Notes: generated from the letters alone by a model not told the origin. 64,000 nt of DNA from Neolentinus lepideus HHB14362 ss-1 (GCA_001632425.1 KV425632.1:4669-68668); one strand, 5' to 3'; positions 23,929-39,971 are shown, numbered from the stretch's first letter. Numbers and translations are program-made.

Positions 23929-25394
23929 TCACTGCTTCTTTGCCTCCCTCTCCTTCTTCTTAAGTGCTCTCTTCCTTATGCTCCTATGCAGCCCATGCGT
24001 ATACCCCACGAACCCGCCCGTCCACCCCACCACATTCATCCCCCAATCCACCAGCGCATGGCTCCAAAACGGCGTGCTCGTGCCCGGGCGCCCCGTCCCC
24101 GCCGCGCCGCACGCGCACCCAATCTTGGCGAGCACCGCGCGCACGAACGCACCCGGCGTCGGTATGAGCGCCGTCGCGCGGCGGATCTTGGACATGTTCG
24201 ACACGACAAAGTACGTGTTGACGTGCTCGACGGTGATGCCGTGCGGGGTGAGCTCCGCGCCGAGCGCGCTGGAAAAGGTGGAGAGGAAGGCTTTGGAGGC
24301 GGAGTAGGTCGCGAGCATGGGGGAGGGGATGGCGCCCGCGAAGGAGCCGATGTTGAGGATGAGGCCGCGTTTGCTGAGATGGGTCAGGGTTAGGGTGGGT
24401 CAGAGTAAAGTCAGTTGTGGAAAGAGAGCAGTGGGGGAGAGTTGGGAAAATGATGAAAGGGATAAAAAGTAAGGACGGATATACGAGGGGGGAGAGGCGT
24501 AGAGACGCACCGCTGGATCATACCGGGCGCCACAATCGCCGTGATACGCAGGACAGCCTTGGTATTGATCGCGAGTATGTCCTCCATCTCTTCTTTTGTA
24601 GTTTCGGCAAAGTCGGTGGGCATTTCATGTGACTTGCCGGCGTTGTTGACTGCGGGGAGGGGGGGTATACCAGCGAGACAGGGTTTTGATAGGAGATAGA
24701 GATTAGTACAGCAGTGAATATGGTATATACGCAGAAGACGCACCCAGGACGCCAATGTCCAGACCCTCACACGCCGCCGCGAACGCGTTGTATGCCGCGT
24801 CGTCGTCCTTGGACAAGTCAATGGTGACGATTTTGGTCTGAGCTCCAGACGCTACAGAGCCTGCCTCGCACAGCGTTCATGGACCGGTACCACGAAAGAC
24901 CGAAGAACTCACTGATCTCCGCCACGGTCTCGTTCAGCGCGTTCGCGCTCCTCGCAGCGACCACCACATTGAACCCCGCCTTGGCGAGCTGGATCGCAAA
25001 CTCCCGCCCGATGCCAGAGGAGGCGCCCGTAACGACTTGACCGCGCGCTCAGCCCACGCGCGCACACACTCGGACACACAGAGACACGTACCTGCCCATG
25101 CGCCATTCTTCGCGCCGAACTTTTTGAGCTGTACGCACGTCAGCACAGGGAGAGGTGGGCGAACAGAGAGGGCGCACGCACGCTGATGCCTGGGAGCACG
25201 AACGTCTGGGCGAAGACGACGGCGGTCTTGATTGCGAAACGGGCGAAGGTGAAGGCGCCGAGAGTGAGGAGGAAGGTGGAGAACCAAGGGTGGTCGACGA
25301 CTGTAGACAGTGGTCAGAGGGGGACGGCGGTTAGAGTAGGAAGCGCACCCCAAGTAAAGAGGGGAAGCGATCTGTCGAGGACGACGAGCGGCAT
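23929..25394 (-). CDS. very-long-chain 3-oxoacyl-CoA reductase (Ifa38/KAR-like SDR)
   Basis: Multi-exon minus-strand gene from MPLVVLDRSLPLFTW to a Lys-rich C-terminus. After an N-terminal membrane segment (FSTFLLTLGAFTFARFAIK) comes a classical short-chain dehydrogenase fold: NAD(P)-binding TGASSGIGREFA, the NNAG motif, a catalytic serine in NIGSFAG and YSASK with catalytic Tyr and Lys. The C-terminus has a second hydrophobic region and a Lys/Arg-rich tail (RALKKKEREAKKQ), consistent with ER retention. This is the second step of ER fatty-acid elongation, reducing 3-oxoacyl-CoA for sphingolipid-type very long chains. The N-terminal half is cut into several small exons, one of them only about 39 nt (LKKFGAKNGAWA); exact junctions there rest on frame continuity across the Rossmann motif. 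Confidence 0.88.
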
Positions 25395-25810
25395 GGTGGT
25401 CGTGCGCCAGCGACAGCGAAAGCTTCAGCCTATGAGCCCTTAAGATGCGTTAATGAAGAGAGGCACCGCCACAATGATTGCCACAACGATTGCCACAACG
25501 ATTCTTTATGTTATTCGGACACGTGACACTAACTACTAAATAGTATTCTTACGCTTTACCAACCGAACCCACCACCATACCGACATCATGTACATGTCCT
25601 CGCCTATGTAACTGTAGGACTGCCATAACTGATGATTATTTTCCCAGTCTATCTCTTAACCGCAACTCGGACGGGTGTCACATTCTCTTCGACGGGGTGC
25701 CACATGGAGTGAGAGACAACAATGATGGGCGCTCCTAGTCATCTTCCATAAAGTGGATCCACCTACTTACTAGCAAGGCTGTCTCATCTTAGTCCAAAGA
25801 GCGGAACTCT

Positions 25811-26778
25811 TCATGATTCAATATCCGGCGTGCTTGAGGCGGCGCGCGAGTCGCGAGTAGCCTGTTCGGCTTGAATGGCTTCAATGAACGCTTCACCGAC
25901 GTGCATCGTAGACTGCCCGTATTGTTCCAAATACGCCCGCTTGAACGCCAGATAGAGCGGGTCGCCCTGCCGCGGGCGGGGGAAATACGGATCGTTGGCG
26001 AAAAACGCGCGGACCAAATCCCCAACATCCGCCCAGCGCCGCACCTGCGCGGGTGCTATCGACACGGGCACGAGCAAAATCCATGGCGACGCACCTGGTC
26101 GTAGTCAATCACGAAGAACGCGGCCCCAGACCCGCCGTCGCCGCCCATGACGAACTCGACGCCCCGCGCATCCACCCCCGCCGCCCAATGCAGCCTGCCC
26201 ACCATCTCCCCCATACCAGCCGCGACCTCCTCCTGTGACGGGAGCCACGCAAAGGACGCTCGCAGGCGCTCGTAGCGCTGCGCATCAACAGGGAAGTTTG
26301 CGGCGCTGGCGAACCGCGCCGCGTAGCGCTTGCCGAAGTAGAGGCGGCACAAGGCGGGGCCGACTGGGGTGGGCGGCGGGAGGTAGGCGGCCTTGAGGGA
26401 TGCGCGCACGTCGGGTGGTAGGGGGAACACGCGGTCCATGGCGTACGTGGCCGACTTGAAAGCTGAGATAACCGCGGGCCGCACAGCTGGACGGAGGGGG
26501 CGCCGACGAGTTGGGCCGGGAGGAGCCTCGTGGAACCTGCTGGTGGAAGGATCGCTGAATGCCAGCGCCCTCGGGATTACAAAAAAAGAATCCATGTCGC
26601 AACAGGAGTAGATTTTCTCCAGGGTGGCGAATTCGTCGTGGAGAACAGCGGCGTCGGAAGGGCGCTGGACCTCCTTGTAGGCGACAGCGCTCCCATCGCC
26701 AATGAGGTAGATGTTGCCGAAGCTGCCAGACCCGATTCGCACTGGGTCAGCAGGCTGGAGGTGGATGTTGTCGGCCAT
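25811..26778 (-). CDS. DUF3669-like, kinase-like fold protein
   Basis: Two exons (26778-26095 and 26044-25811; intron 50 nt) give 305 aa from ATG MADNIHLQPADPV. The N-terminus has a glycine-rich loop (RIGSGSFGNIYLI) and a lysine-bearing strand (AVAYKEVQ) like a kinase N-lobe. The C-terminal part, VIDYDQVRRWADVGDLVRAF then FANDPYFPRPRQGDPLYLAF, matches the fungal DUF3669 signature as I know it. No complete catalytic loop (HRD) is visible, so it is probably a pseudokinase-like or phosphotransferase-like protein of unknown role. The family is expanded in filamentous fungi. The ORF stays open upstream of the chosen start to 27078, but that part is unlike the family. Confidence 0.75.
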
Positions 26779-27366
26779 GCACGGTGTCGGTACGGTACCT
26801 GGGATGAGTGTAACACGTGGCAAGCACGTGAATGTGACAATCGCGTTTGTCACGGTACATGTCCGCGTCTCAAAGATCTTCAACGTCCTGCGTGAACACG
26901 AAGAGGAAGAGGAGTCTGTAGCTTCCTCCGTGACGCGTACAGTAGATCTTCCTACCTTGAATACTTGTGCGACCGAATTGCTCGCGACAAACCTAGCGTG
27001 TTCAATTTGCGCATGCAGGGAGATACGCGATGTGTTCTGCAGCTGACAAAGAACGACTCCGCGGAGGCGAGTACTCAATGTTCGTCTTCCGCATCACAGC
27101 TGGCCAATTTCCAACCCTGATGCATACGACCCTCGTCACCTCACCCGCTTCCCGGACCCCGCAACCCTCTTCAGATCCACGCCGCCGCGGAAGACTCTCA
27201 TTCGCACTCCGCTCTCCGATGCTCGGCGTGCGGGAGGAGATTAAGGTGGGGGTGGGAACCACGAAGGGATGGGGAGTGTGAGGATGGTAGCAGCGAGTAG
27301 GAGCGGGGGGATGAGGATGGCGAGGAGTGCTGTCCCGCGGGTGATGCGAGTGACCCATCTCGCAGA
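26779..27366. other. intergenic, promoter side of the DUF3669-like gene
   Basis: No supported gene. The ORF at 27002-27478 (-) overlaps the left end of the Y repeat and has low-complexity Pro/His-rich sequence, so it is not called. Confidence 0.4.
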
Positions 27367-28198
27367 GCCCCCGGCGTACCTGAGATAATGTTTGATCCGG
27401 TAGGCGGACATAAATGACCATTTTTAGTGCCCTATGTCTGATATTTAGGCAGACATATTGGCCAAAATTTCGGCTCACATCCGGTAAAAACAGGCGGACA
27501 CAGTGGCTTCGCCGGTCCTGGCGTCCGATCCGCCGGCGGACATATATGGGTCCTCAATGTGGGGATGGGCAAGTCTGGGTTACGGCGCATATGCTTATGT
27601 AAGCTGACTGTGGCATTAAAGTAACCAACGCCACAACCACCTTGCTTTGAGTGAAACTACACTGAAAACAACATAGGTTGAATGTATTATAAGTAATACA
27701 GGTCTGATATTACACTAGTTTTCAAATTGGGGCCACTTTTCATAGATGCAGTAGGGAGTATATTCTCCTTATCATGCCAAACCTCCCAGGTATGTTGGGT
27801 GGGCTGTCTTTGTAACCCTGAGAATTGACTCTCAGTTCTAGGTTTCCTATTTCCTTGACTGCACATTCTAATACATGCTGTGCATCAAAGGAGTCCTCGG
27901 AAATATGTATTGATATTGTGAGGAATTGAATGAAGTGACATTAATAACAGGTATACCTGGTGCAAAAAATCAGGAATAGCTTGAGATAATGGGTTCATGA
28001 TGGAATCTACTCACATATTATACACTATATAGCGCTTACGATGTATGCAGCATCACGGTAAAACCGGAGGTAGTCTAGGATTACTGACATTTCAACGTGC
28101 CTGTCACATCATGGTCACATCATGCCTCGCGTCCAAATGAGTGGACCGGGCACTCCACACTGTGGACAATATTATGGCTCTCTGAAGCCATTTCACGT

Positions 28199-29513
28199 TG
28201 ATAGGCCCCGTTGGCTTCTGACCCCAGAAAACGCGACTTAGGGCGATTCCGCGTGCTTCGTGGGAACGGCGACTTAGCGACTCAATAGCGCACTGTCGGT
28301 ACTCTGCGCACTAGCGACCCTACGCACCAGCGACAAGGCTCTCAGCTCCTCGGCGGACTTAGGACGGCTCCTCGGTAGCTCGGACATCGGACATCATTCA
28401 GTCGAGTCATCGGCATTTCGGCAGGCATCAGCCGGCGTTCTTACTGCGGTCCGAACCGAGGCGGTGTCTCAGGGCGCCTTTCCATATGGCGTACAGCCCG
28501 CCGTCGCCTCGGATCAGCGCGAGTTCTATTGGCGCGACTTTCCTTATGCGTGCAGTGCGCATCGACACATGGCGCGACCACGGCTATCACAACACCGCCG
28601 CACCACAGAGCGGCCCCGCCCTTTATCCCTCTTTCGGCAGCACCGTGCTAGCATCGGCAGCATAGCCCGCCCCCGGATTATCGAAGAGGCGCGCCCTAAC
28701 GCAAAGTCAAGACACACCCGACTGGCTCCCGTCCACGGAGCGGCGCGCGTGCTAGAGTTCGTCGCGCAGGGTATTGGTCGCAGAACGCATGTGGATTAGG
28801 AGCAAGGCAGTACAAGTCGTATGGATGTGAGGCTGAGCAGAGGCACAACTCGCCGTCGTAGGTAGATAGGATCAGACACAGAGTAGTCTTTCTTATGTAT
28901 TTAAGCCATTACTTTACTATCTGCACAACAAGTTATTCTTCACCACACACTTCAGATTTCAGTCTTGCGCCAGAGCTTTCTTTCTAAGTCCATCTTGCGA
29001 CTCGCGTTTAGGTACTCTTGCGTACCTCCGACTTCACCCAGAGATAGCGACAGAGTACACCAGCATAGCGTCGCTGTTCGTAAGTCACCCCATATACGTC
29101 CCCTTCTCAAAGACAGCCTTGTGCGCTGTAGCGTAGTGCTAACCAGAGTCGACATATGTCCGAGTTAGAGATAGCGACTACCAGCAGCGCTCCACTATAG
29201 AGCGTCGAAGACCACATAGCGCCGAGCAAGAGGACCATCGTACAGCGCCTATACAGCGCCGTGCATATAGCGCTACATAGCGCATAGCGTCGCCTTCACC
29301 CTACAGACTGCCGCCGAGTAGCGACTTGGCGCCAACCTTCCTTTAGCCCCACCTATACGTCTCACCTCCACCCATCCCCTCCGAACTATATTACCCTTCA
29401 CTACCCCGGGCCTCGCAGCCATCTGACACCAAGGGCTTTGGTGTTTGTTTTGTGGTTGTGTCTACACTTTAGGTCTCTTTTCCGCGGGTTTCGTTGTGTG
29501 TCTGTGCATATCA
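28199..29513 (+). mobile_element. solo LTR-like unit, TGATA...TATCA (copy 1)
   Basis: A 1315-bp unit starting TGATAGGCCCCGTTGG and ending GTGTCTGTGCATATCA, with a 4-bp duplication ACGT on each side (28195-28198, 29514-29517). A TATA-like TATTTAAG near 28897 and a T/G-rich 3' part fit an LTR promoter and terminator. It is non-coding; a 111-aa ORF inside is an artefact. Related copies are at 52105-53421 (-) and split at 54916-60983 (+). This copy is CpG-rich. Confidence 0.8.
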
Positions 29514-29765
29514 ACGTGTTGCACAAAACATGAAACAAGCTCCATTTCACATTATCTAGTGCACCTTCTTGACAGAATTTTAAGAATACTAGTAAAATCT
29601 TGAATTGACTGCATTATATTAAGATCTAGGCTACCTGTACAAAATCGGTCAAGTACATGCACTGCTAGATAACTGAAAGAGTGAATCTGCACCAAAATTG
29701 TGCCTGACGAGGTAGTATCTACACAGATAATCTGACTGCCGTTTTTTGGGCAGGTGAAAGAGCGG

Positions 29766-31171
29766 TGACAGGCTAAGACACACAACAACCACCAAAAACA
29801 CCTAGAAAATGCGGAGGGAACTCCGTCTAATAGTGTCGGCAGTCGAAGGGTAGAAAGGTAAAGCTCGGGGGAGGTGAGGGATGAAAAACAACACAAATGA
29901 AGGCACCATATATCTCCTGTGAGTCGACCCAGATGCTCTATGCAACTCCTAACTCTCTAAAACTCTGAAACTACACTTCTCGGCGCCGACTCAGCGCTTC
30001 TCGGAGGGTATTCGGTACTGGGCAAGACCAGCTGTCCGTCGGAAGGACTCGGAAGGGTGAAAGACAATAGTGCGGAAGGTTCCTCCATGCCAGAGGACTC
30101 TAGGACGCAATAGAACGCAATGCGGACACAGTAAAATGCAGTAAGAACGCAATGGAGATGATAAGACGCAACAGAAATGCGGGACCTCACGCCGAGGTCG
30201 ACTAGAATGCAATTTTGAACGCAGCGAGACTTTGAGATGTGAAAGGTGAACTAAATTTGATGGTGACCCGTACGGTGGTCCAGAATGATCTGATCAGGGT
30301 CCGAGAATACAGGGTGCCTAAAGTACTAAGTAACCCAAACGTCCGAAATCTACTAAGTCCGAAGCTCCTTCGTCTATCAAATTGTGCCATATGCAACAAA
30401 TGAGAATATATGTCCGAAAACATACCACCACAGCACGCCATATGCCTAACCGAGTACCGCTATCGTTCCGAAATACGCTCGGCACCTTAGAAACAACCGG
30501 TCCAAAGGAAAACCTTCCAAAATTGCTCCATCTGAAGTGTCGGCGCCCATGAATGACTTGTATGAGCTGACTCGCATCTTGAACATCGTAAGGATAGTCA
30601 ACAAAGGTCCGCGATGGCATCGGAGCGGCAAGGAGGGTCCGCAGCACCTGAACTCGGTGCATCCAATCAGCTCGGAGGTGCCGCATGGTCGAACGGAGGA
30701 TAGGATCATCGCAAGTGCATAAGGGAGACTAGATACAGTCAACTCGGCATGGATAAGCTCAGGATAGAGGTGCCGAGAGCACCGAGTGTCGTGAAATCAC
30801 TGACGTCGGGGGGTTCCAAAGGTCCTGAATGCTGACTAGCCTTGCAACGTCCACATGGTGATGTTCTGGAGCACGTAGGAGGTCTGCTGATAACATCGGT
30901 GCTGCACTTGAGGTGCGTAAGGGTCCCTTGGTCATCTGAGCATACAGTAAAGGCTCCGAGGATCTCCGAGGATGCAGTGGTGAAGTACTGAAACTCGGCG
31001 CTATGTCTAAGTGCGTTGGTTGTAGCAGGCGTATGGCTCAGAGCTCAGATATGAAGTACGTCAGAGCATGAAGATGTGTCGGATGTGAATGGAAGTGGTG
31101 GAGTGCTCCGAGAAGTCATTAGAAACACCAAAAATGTGTTTTCGGAGGCTAGCGGCGCCTGAGGCCTATCA
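29766..31171 (-). mobile_element. solo LTR-like unit A
   Basis: On the minus strand it starts TGATAGGCCTCAGGCG and ends AGCCTGTCA. It is a long near-duplicate of unit B (32167-33571). The flanks are GCGG and GCAG, a 4-bp duplication differing by one CpG transition. It is non-coding and inserted in X copy 1. Confidence 0.7.
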
Positions 31172-31471
31172 GCAGTTTGGCTGGGAGCCAAACATGTACA
31201 AATAATACTGTTTCTAGTCGAGGATTGCCCATCCCCACTCAATGGCATGTCCTGCAGACATTGCAGTAGACAAACCACAGCCCGTTGCACCTGTCCTGGT
31301 CACGATGCATTGATGTCTGATTGCGGGGCCTCAATGACATGTCTCGCAGACATAGCAGTGGACATACTAGAGATATAGACAGTGGTGATGACGAGACTGA
31401 AGATGAGGATGGCAATGACTAATATTTATTTATTTTTGAATGGTTTTTTGACATATACCTGTGGACATATG

Positions 31472-33983
31472 TGGGGATGGGCAAGTCTGCATCTGGAAGT
31501 GTATGCTTACATAAGCGGATTGTGGCGCAAAAGTTACCAGCGCCACAGGTCGAGCTCGTATTTACAGTCAGAGTAGTATAACCAGCCACACACTAGAATA
31601 TCCCTGGTCTATCTCTGGTAGCTTGCGGTAATGATGAATGATCTCTTTGAGCTCTGCCAACACAAGACCTTTACTCTTCAAATCCTTCTTCTTCTTCATC
31701 ACAAGATGCTTTGATACTGGCTCAGCCAGCCATTTGTCCAGTTGAAGATTGAGCTGCTCTTCAACCCGTCCCTTGAGTTTAAGCAGCTCCTCCAGGCAAA
31801 GGATGAACTGCACTTGTTGCTAGGTAAGCTCTCCTTGTTGTATCGAGCTTCTCGAGCTTGTCGGAGGGTCTCCTTTTTTGAAATAGAGCTTTTCCTATCC
31901 TTCGAATTCTTTTCTGTCTTTGCAGACCCCATAATGTCTTGTTTAGCATTCAAGTGACTCATCAAGCAGGCAGGATTACACCATGTATGTATAAATTGAA
32001 AGAATTGACATTAATAGTGGGAATGCCTTAGTCAATAAATTCAAAAGAATGTTCAGAATGTCAAGGAATACTTCTGCTCACATACTGTAGGACAATGAGA
32101 CAGACAGCTAGCAGACAGAACGTGGAAGAAATCTCGCAAGCCCACGGTCAATGCACACAGACGTGACGACAAGCTATGACACACAACAACCACCCAAAAC
32201 ACCTAGAAAATGCAGAGGGAACTCTGTCTAATAGTGTCGGCAGTAGAAGGGTAGAAAGGTAAAGCTTGGGGGAGGTGAGGGATGAAAAACAACACAATGG
32301 AAGGCACCGTATATCTCCTGTGAGTCGACCCAGATGCTCTATGCAACTCCTAACTCTCTAAAACTCTGAAACTACACTTCTCGGTGCTGACTTGGTGCTT
32401 CTCGGAGGGTATTCGGTACTGGGAAAGACCAGCTGTCCATCGGAAGGACTCAGAAGGGTGAAAGACAATAGCTCGGAAGGTTCCTCCATGCCAGAGGACT
32501 CTAGGATGCAATAGAACGCAACACAGACACAGTAAAACACAGTAAGAATGCAATGGAGATGATAAGACGCAACACAAATGCAAGACCTCACACCGAGGCC
32601 AACTAGAATGCAATTTTGAATGCAGCGAGACTTTGAGATGTGAAAGGTGAAGTAAATTTGATGGTGACCTGTATGGTGGTCCAGAATGATCTGATGGGGG
32701 TCCGAGAATACAGGGCATCTAAAGTACTAAGTAACCCAAACGTCCAAAATCTACTAAGTCTGAAGCTCCTTTGTCTATCAAATCGTGCCATATGCAACAA
32801 ATGAGAATATACATCCAAAAACATACCGCCACCGCATGCCATACACCTAACTGAGTACCGCTATCATTCCAAATACACTTGGTACCTTAGAAACAACCAG
32901 TCCAATGGAAAACCTTCCAAAAATGCTCCATCCGAAGTGTCGGCACCCATGAATGACTTGTATGAGCTGACTTGCATCTTGAACATCGTAGGGATAGTCG
33001 ACAAAGGTCCGTGATGGCATCGGAGCAGCAAGGAGGGTCTGCAGCACCTGAACTCGGTGCGTCCAATCGGCTCGGAGGTGCCGCATGGTCAAATGGAGGA
33101 TAGGATCATTGCAAGTGCATAAGGGAGACTAGATACAGTCAACTTGGCATGGATAAGCTCAGGATAGAGGTGCCAAGAGCACCGAGTGTCGTGAAATCAC
33201 TGACATTAGGGGGTTCCAAAGGTCCTGAATGCTGACTAGCCTTGCAACGTCCACATGGTGATGTTCTGGAGCATGTAGGAGGTCCGCCAATAATGTCGGT
33301 GCTGCTCTTGAGGTGTGTAAGGGTCACTTGGTCATCTCAGCATACAGTAAAGGCTCCGAGGATCTCCGAGGATGTGGTGGTACAGTACTGAAACTTGGTG
33401 CTATGTCTAAGTGCATCGGTTGTAGCAGGCGTATGGCTCGGAGCTCAGACATGAAGTACGTCGGAGCATGGAGATGTGTCGGAGGTGAATGGAAGTGGTG
33501 GAGTGCTCTGAGAAGTCATTAGACACACCGAAAATGCATTTTCGGAGGCTAGTGGTGCCTAAGGCCTATCAGTGCTTGTCACATCACAGTCACACCGCAT
33601 CGCACATCAAAATGAGTCTGTCCAAGACCCATCAGTGCGACAAATATGCAGCCTCACACAGTGCATTTCACGCGTTTTGTGAAACACACAAATTGTCCAG
33701 TTTCCATAGCTCTAGAGAAGTGACAGAGCAGATTTTTAATATACCAAACAGATCTGCCATTGTAAGATATATATGCAGAATGAAGATGGATAGGCAATTT
33801 TTAGTCTGATACTTCTCTGCTGATTTAGACAATGAATGGATTAAGCACAAAATCACTATCAAATATGGCCATGATAGTTCTCAAAACCTGCCACACTTTT
33901 GTTGACCACAGCCAAAGCAGCTCTGAGCCAGAGCCAAATAGATGCAAATAATACACTTCTGGATGCAGACTTGCCCATCCCCA
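31472..33983. mobile_element. TIR element X copy 2, interrupted
   Basis: Begins TGGGGATGGGCAAGTCTGCA and ends with the inverted copy at 33964-33983, flanked by an exact 7-bp duplication ACATATG (31465-31471, 33984-33990). LTR-like unit B sits inside. Without it the element is about 1.1 kb. A small Lys-rich minus ORF (31568-31965, two frames) and an open stretch at 33668-33862 (-) could be transposase remnants, but no catalytic motif is recognisable. Confidence 0.75.
32167..33571 (-). mobile_element. solo LTR-like unit B
   Basis: About 1405-bp partner of unit A in the same orientation, ending on the plus strand with GGCCTATCA as A does. The left boundary is blurred; the best reading gives flanks GTGA and GTGC. 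Many CG positions of unit A are TG or CA here (for example GCGGAGGGAACTCCG against GCAGAGGGAACTCTG), so this copy has decayed more. Confidence 0.65.
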
Positions 33984-34357
33984 ACATATGCACTGTTTCG
34001 GTGGTCCAATTGCTGGGCGGATACAACCCACCGGCGGTGAGCATAGATCACTTAGCGGATACAAAAGACCCAATTTGGCCTATCCGGATCCTACTGGACC
34101 AAAAAGTGTGAGGACATAAAGGCCCGAAATCGGGGATTTTGGATCGGACATCAGTATAGGTACGCCGGGGGCCTATTCCCACTCGCGCGCACTTGTACAC
34201 GGGGTGGCTTGTTTCCTAGTTCACGCTCTTCGCTGTCTATTGGCCGCTCCACGCAGAAAAGGGGGCAGCAATCGATCAGCATATGAAATCACGGTGACTC
34301 GATAAAAGTTGGTGTGCGGTCAATTACAGACGATGAGACGAAACACGTCCACGCAGC

Positions 34358-35474
34358 CTACGTATGATCCTCCAAGATGCGCGTCATCCCGCCGACTAGA
34401 CTGCGCAAAATGTCCTGCCCTTGCTCGCTATCCCGTGGGAAGAGCCGTCCATCCGATGCCGAGTCCAGGAACACGACGCCGTAGCACGCGAGTATGTCCG
34501 GGAGGAGCCGCTTGTGCATCGCCACTGCCAGACAATAAACAGGACAAGCGAGCGAGAAAGAAGAAAGACGCACCCTGGGCGTTGTAATACAGGCCCCACG
34601 GGTCGTCCGCCGAGCCCGCGTACCACGCGTCGTGCCAGAATACCAGCTTGTGCTTCATCCCTTTTGCAGAGCGGAGGGAGCGCAGGGACGCGAGCACCGA
34701 GGGGAGGTAGCGCGCGAGCGTCGCGGTGCTAGCTGCTCTGACGATCTTCTCGCGCGCCGTGCCTCCGGAAGTACCACCAAATAGTCCGAGTCGGTCATCC
34801 AAGAAGGTCCAGTTTCCAGCGGCGGTGCCGTCGTAGGTCGAGGCGGGCGCGGGCTCCGGGGCGCGGTGCAGCACGAGGACGTCGGCCCTGCGCGCCTTGT
34901 CGGCCCACGCCGTCTCGCGGACGCGCACGCCCGTCGCGCTGTCTACGACTGGCTCGTTGTGCGCTTTAGGGCTTAGTGACGAGGAGAGGGCGAAGCGGAT
35001 GAGGGAGGAGTTGGTGTCGGCGAGCTCGCGGGGGGTTGGGGGGAGGACGTAGCGCTGTCTCTGGGTGTGGTTTTTGGGTGGGTGGCAGACGTGGTGGAAT
35101 GTGCAGGAGGAGGGGGCGGGGCAGGTGGATTGGGGTGATAGAGCAGAGAGGAGCAGGGTGTGGAGGCGGTAGGTTGTTTCTGGGCCGATGAAGAGGACGG
35201 ACTTTGCGCGGAGAGCGTCGCAGATGGAGGAGGCGGGAGGAGTGACTGACTTTTGAGAGAGAGAGAGAGCTTTGGCGAGGGAGAGTTCGTCGTTGAGAGA
35301 GCGATCACAGACGGGAGACTCGGAGTGGAAGCTAGTGAGAGCTTGTCTGGCTACAGAGTCGATGATAGCCAGCAGTTTGTCAGTTTCGGCGTCGTGTTTG
35401 TCGTGTTTGATGAGAAACAGCGTCGAGCAGACGAACATGACGGACAGCATTCGGAGGACGATCCTTGTAACCAT
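34358..35474 (-). CDS. uncharacterised type II membrane protein, esterase-like (basidiomycete family)
   Basis: Two exons (35474-34574 and 34524-34358, intron 49 nt) give 355 aa. The start at MVTRIVLRML puts a signal-anchor (VLRMLSVMFVCSTLFLI) at the N-terminus, so the body should be lumenal or extracellular. The core contains AKSVLFIGPETTYRLHTLLL, where GDSL/PC-esterase families carry their GDS block, then a Cys-bearing CPAPSSCTFHHVCHPP, VRVRETAWADKARRADVLVL, NWTFLDD and an FWHDAWYAG plus DPWGLYYNAQ region. I recognise the pattern as a widespread mushroom family without an assigned function. The classical catalytic serine is not evident (GPET rather than GDS), so an enzymatic role is unproven. 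It is divergent from PEX1 with 68 bp between ATGs. Confidence 0.75.
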
Positions 35475-35542
35475 CGCAGAGTCGTCTACGAGACCACTAC
35501 TAGTGAGTAGTACAATCCAAGATAGGTAGGTTCCCGCCCACC
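35475..35542. promoter_or_regulatory. 68-bp shared divergent intergenic region
   Basis: Only 68 bp separate the ATG of the esterase-like gene (-) from the ATG of PEX1 (+). Both 5' UTRs and core promoters must fit here or overlap the opposite transcript. The PEX1 start context is CCCACCATGG, close to an optimal initiation context. No TATA box is obvious. Confidence 0.6.
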
Positions 35543-39458
<3,916 letters not shown>

Positions 39459-39971
39459 ACGTTGCTGCACATGAATGATTGACGGTGTGGCGTTGCAAGG
39501 TACTCTGCATCTAATCTTGTAATTTGCTTGATGGATCATATACAGTATGAATATCCAAATCGAGAACTTGATGTCAATATATACAGCTCACAATTTAGTC
39601 TCTCATCATACACTCAAGTTAGAGAAAAATCCGCAAGCCGACTCTCGTTCATAGTTGATTCTGTACCTAAAGAGAATCACTTGCGGCACTTATGTATAAG
39701 GGAGCATCAGGGAGGTGAGTAAGAATTGCATGTAAGGATAAACGGGATATGATGGAGCCATAATTGGGGTTATGTTCATGGTTGTGGCATATGCTATGGG
39801 TCGTTATGTACTAGACACAGCCTGCTCATAAACGATTTGCAAACGTTAATGGCCTTGTGAAGGCCATTGCACTTCATCCATTTACATCTGGTACTATGCT
39901 ATGGTATAATAATGCGTCATAAAAATCCAAATCAAAGAAAGACAAAATATGAAGTACAAATGGACCCGATA
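39459..39971. other. convergent 3' intergenic, no gene seen
   Basis: AT-richer spacer between the PEX1 and SPA2 stops; nothing else is recognised. Confidence 0.5.

Larger units (their letters stand above)
27560..31237. mobile_element. TIR element X copy 1, interrupted
   Basis: Begins TGGGGATGGGCAA and ends TTGCCCATCCCCA, an exact 13-bp inverted repeat, and is flanked by an exact 7-bp duplication CTCAATG (27553-27559 and 31238-31244). Two LTR-like units (28199-29513 and 29766-31171) are inserted in it; without them the element is about 950 bp and non-coding. The terminal sequence resembles hAT-type ends, but a 7-bp rather than 8-bp duplication leaves the superfamily open. A second copy of its left 640 bp lies at 55647-56194. 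Confidence 0.75.
27367..34172. mobile_element. foldback element Y, host of the nested insertions
   Basis: The left end reads GCCCCCGGCGTACCT (27367-27381) and the right end (34158-34172) is its exact reverse complement. Removing X1, X2 and one copy of each target duplication leaves about 602 bp without a coding region, so Y is a non-autonomous element. Inside the exact ends the two arms are similar only in patches (GATCCG/GATCC, CGCCGG-rich segments). An internal near-duplicate (CTCAATG.CATGTC at 31238 and 31330) is also present. No clear target duplication is seen at the outer edges. Confidence 0.6.

Noticed and set aside
28464..28799. 111-aa ORF inside the solo LTR
   Set aside because: It lies wholly within a repeat that is non-coding in its other copies, with no domain; a by-product of high CpG content.
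31568..31965. Lys-rich ORFs in X copy 2 considered as a transposase
   Set aside because: No catalytic motif, two overlapping frames, and no counterpart in the other X copies.
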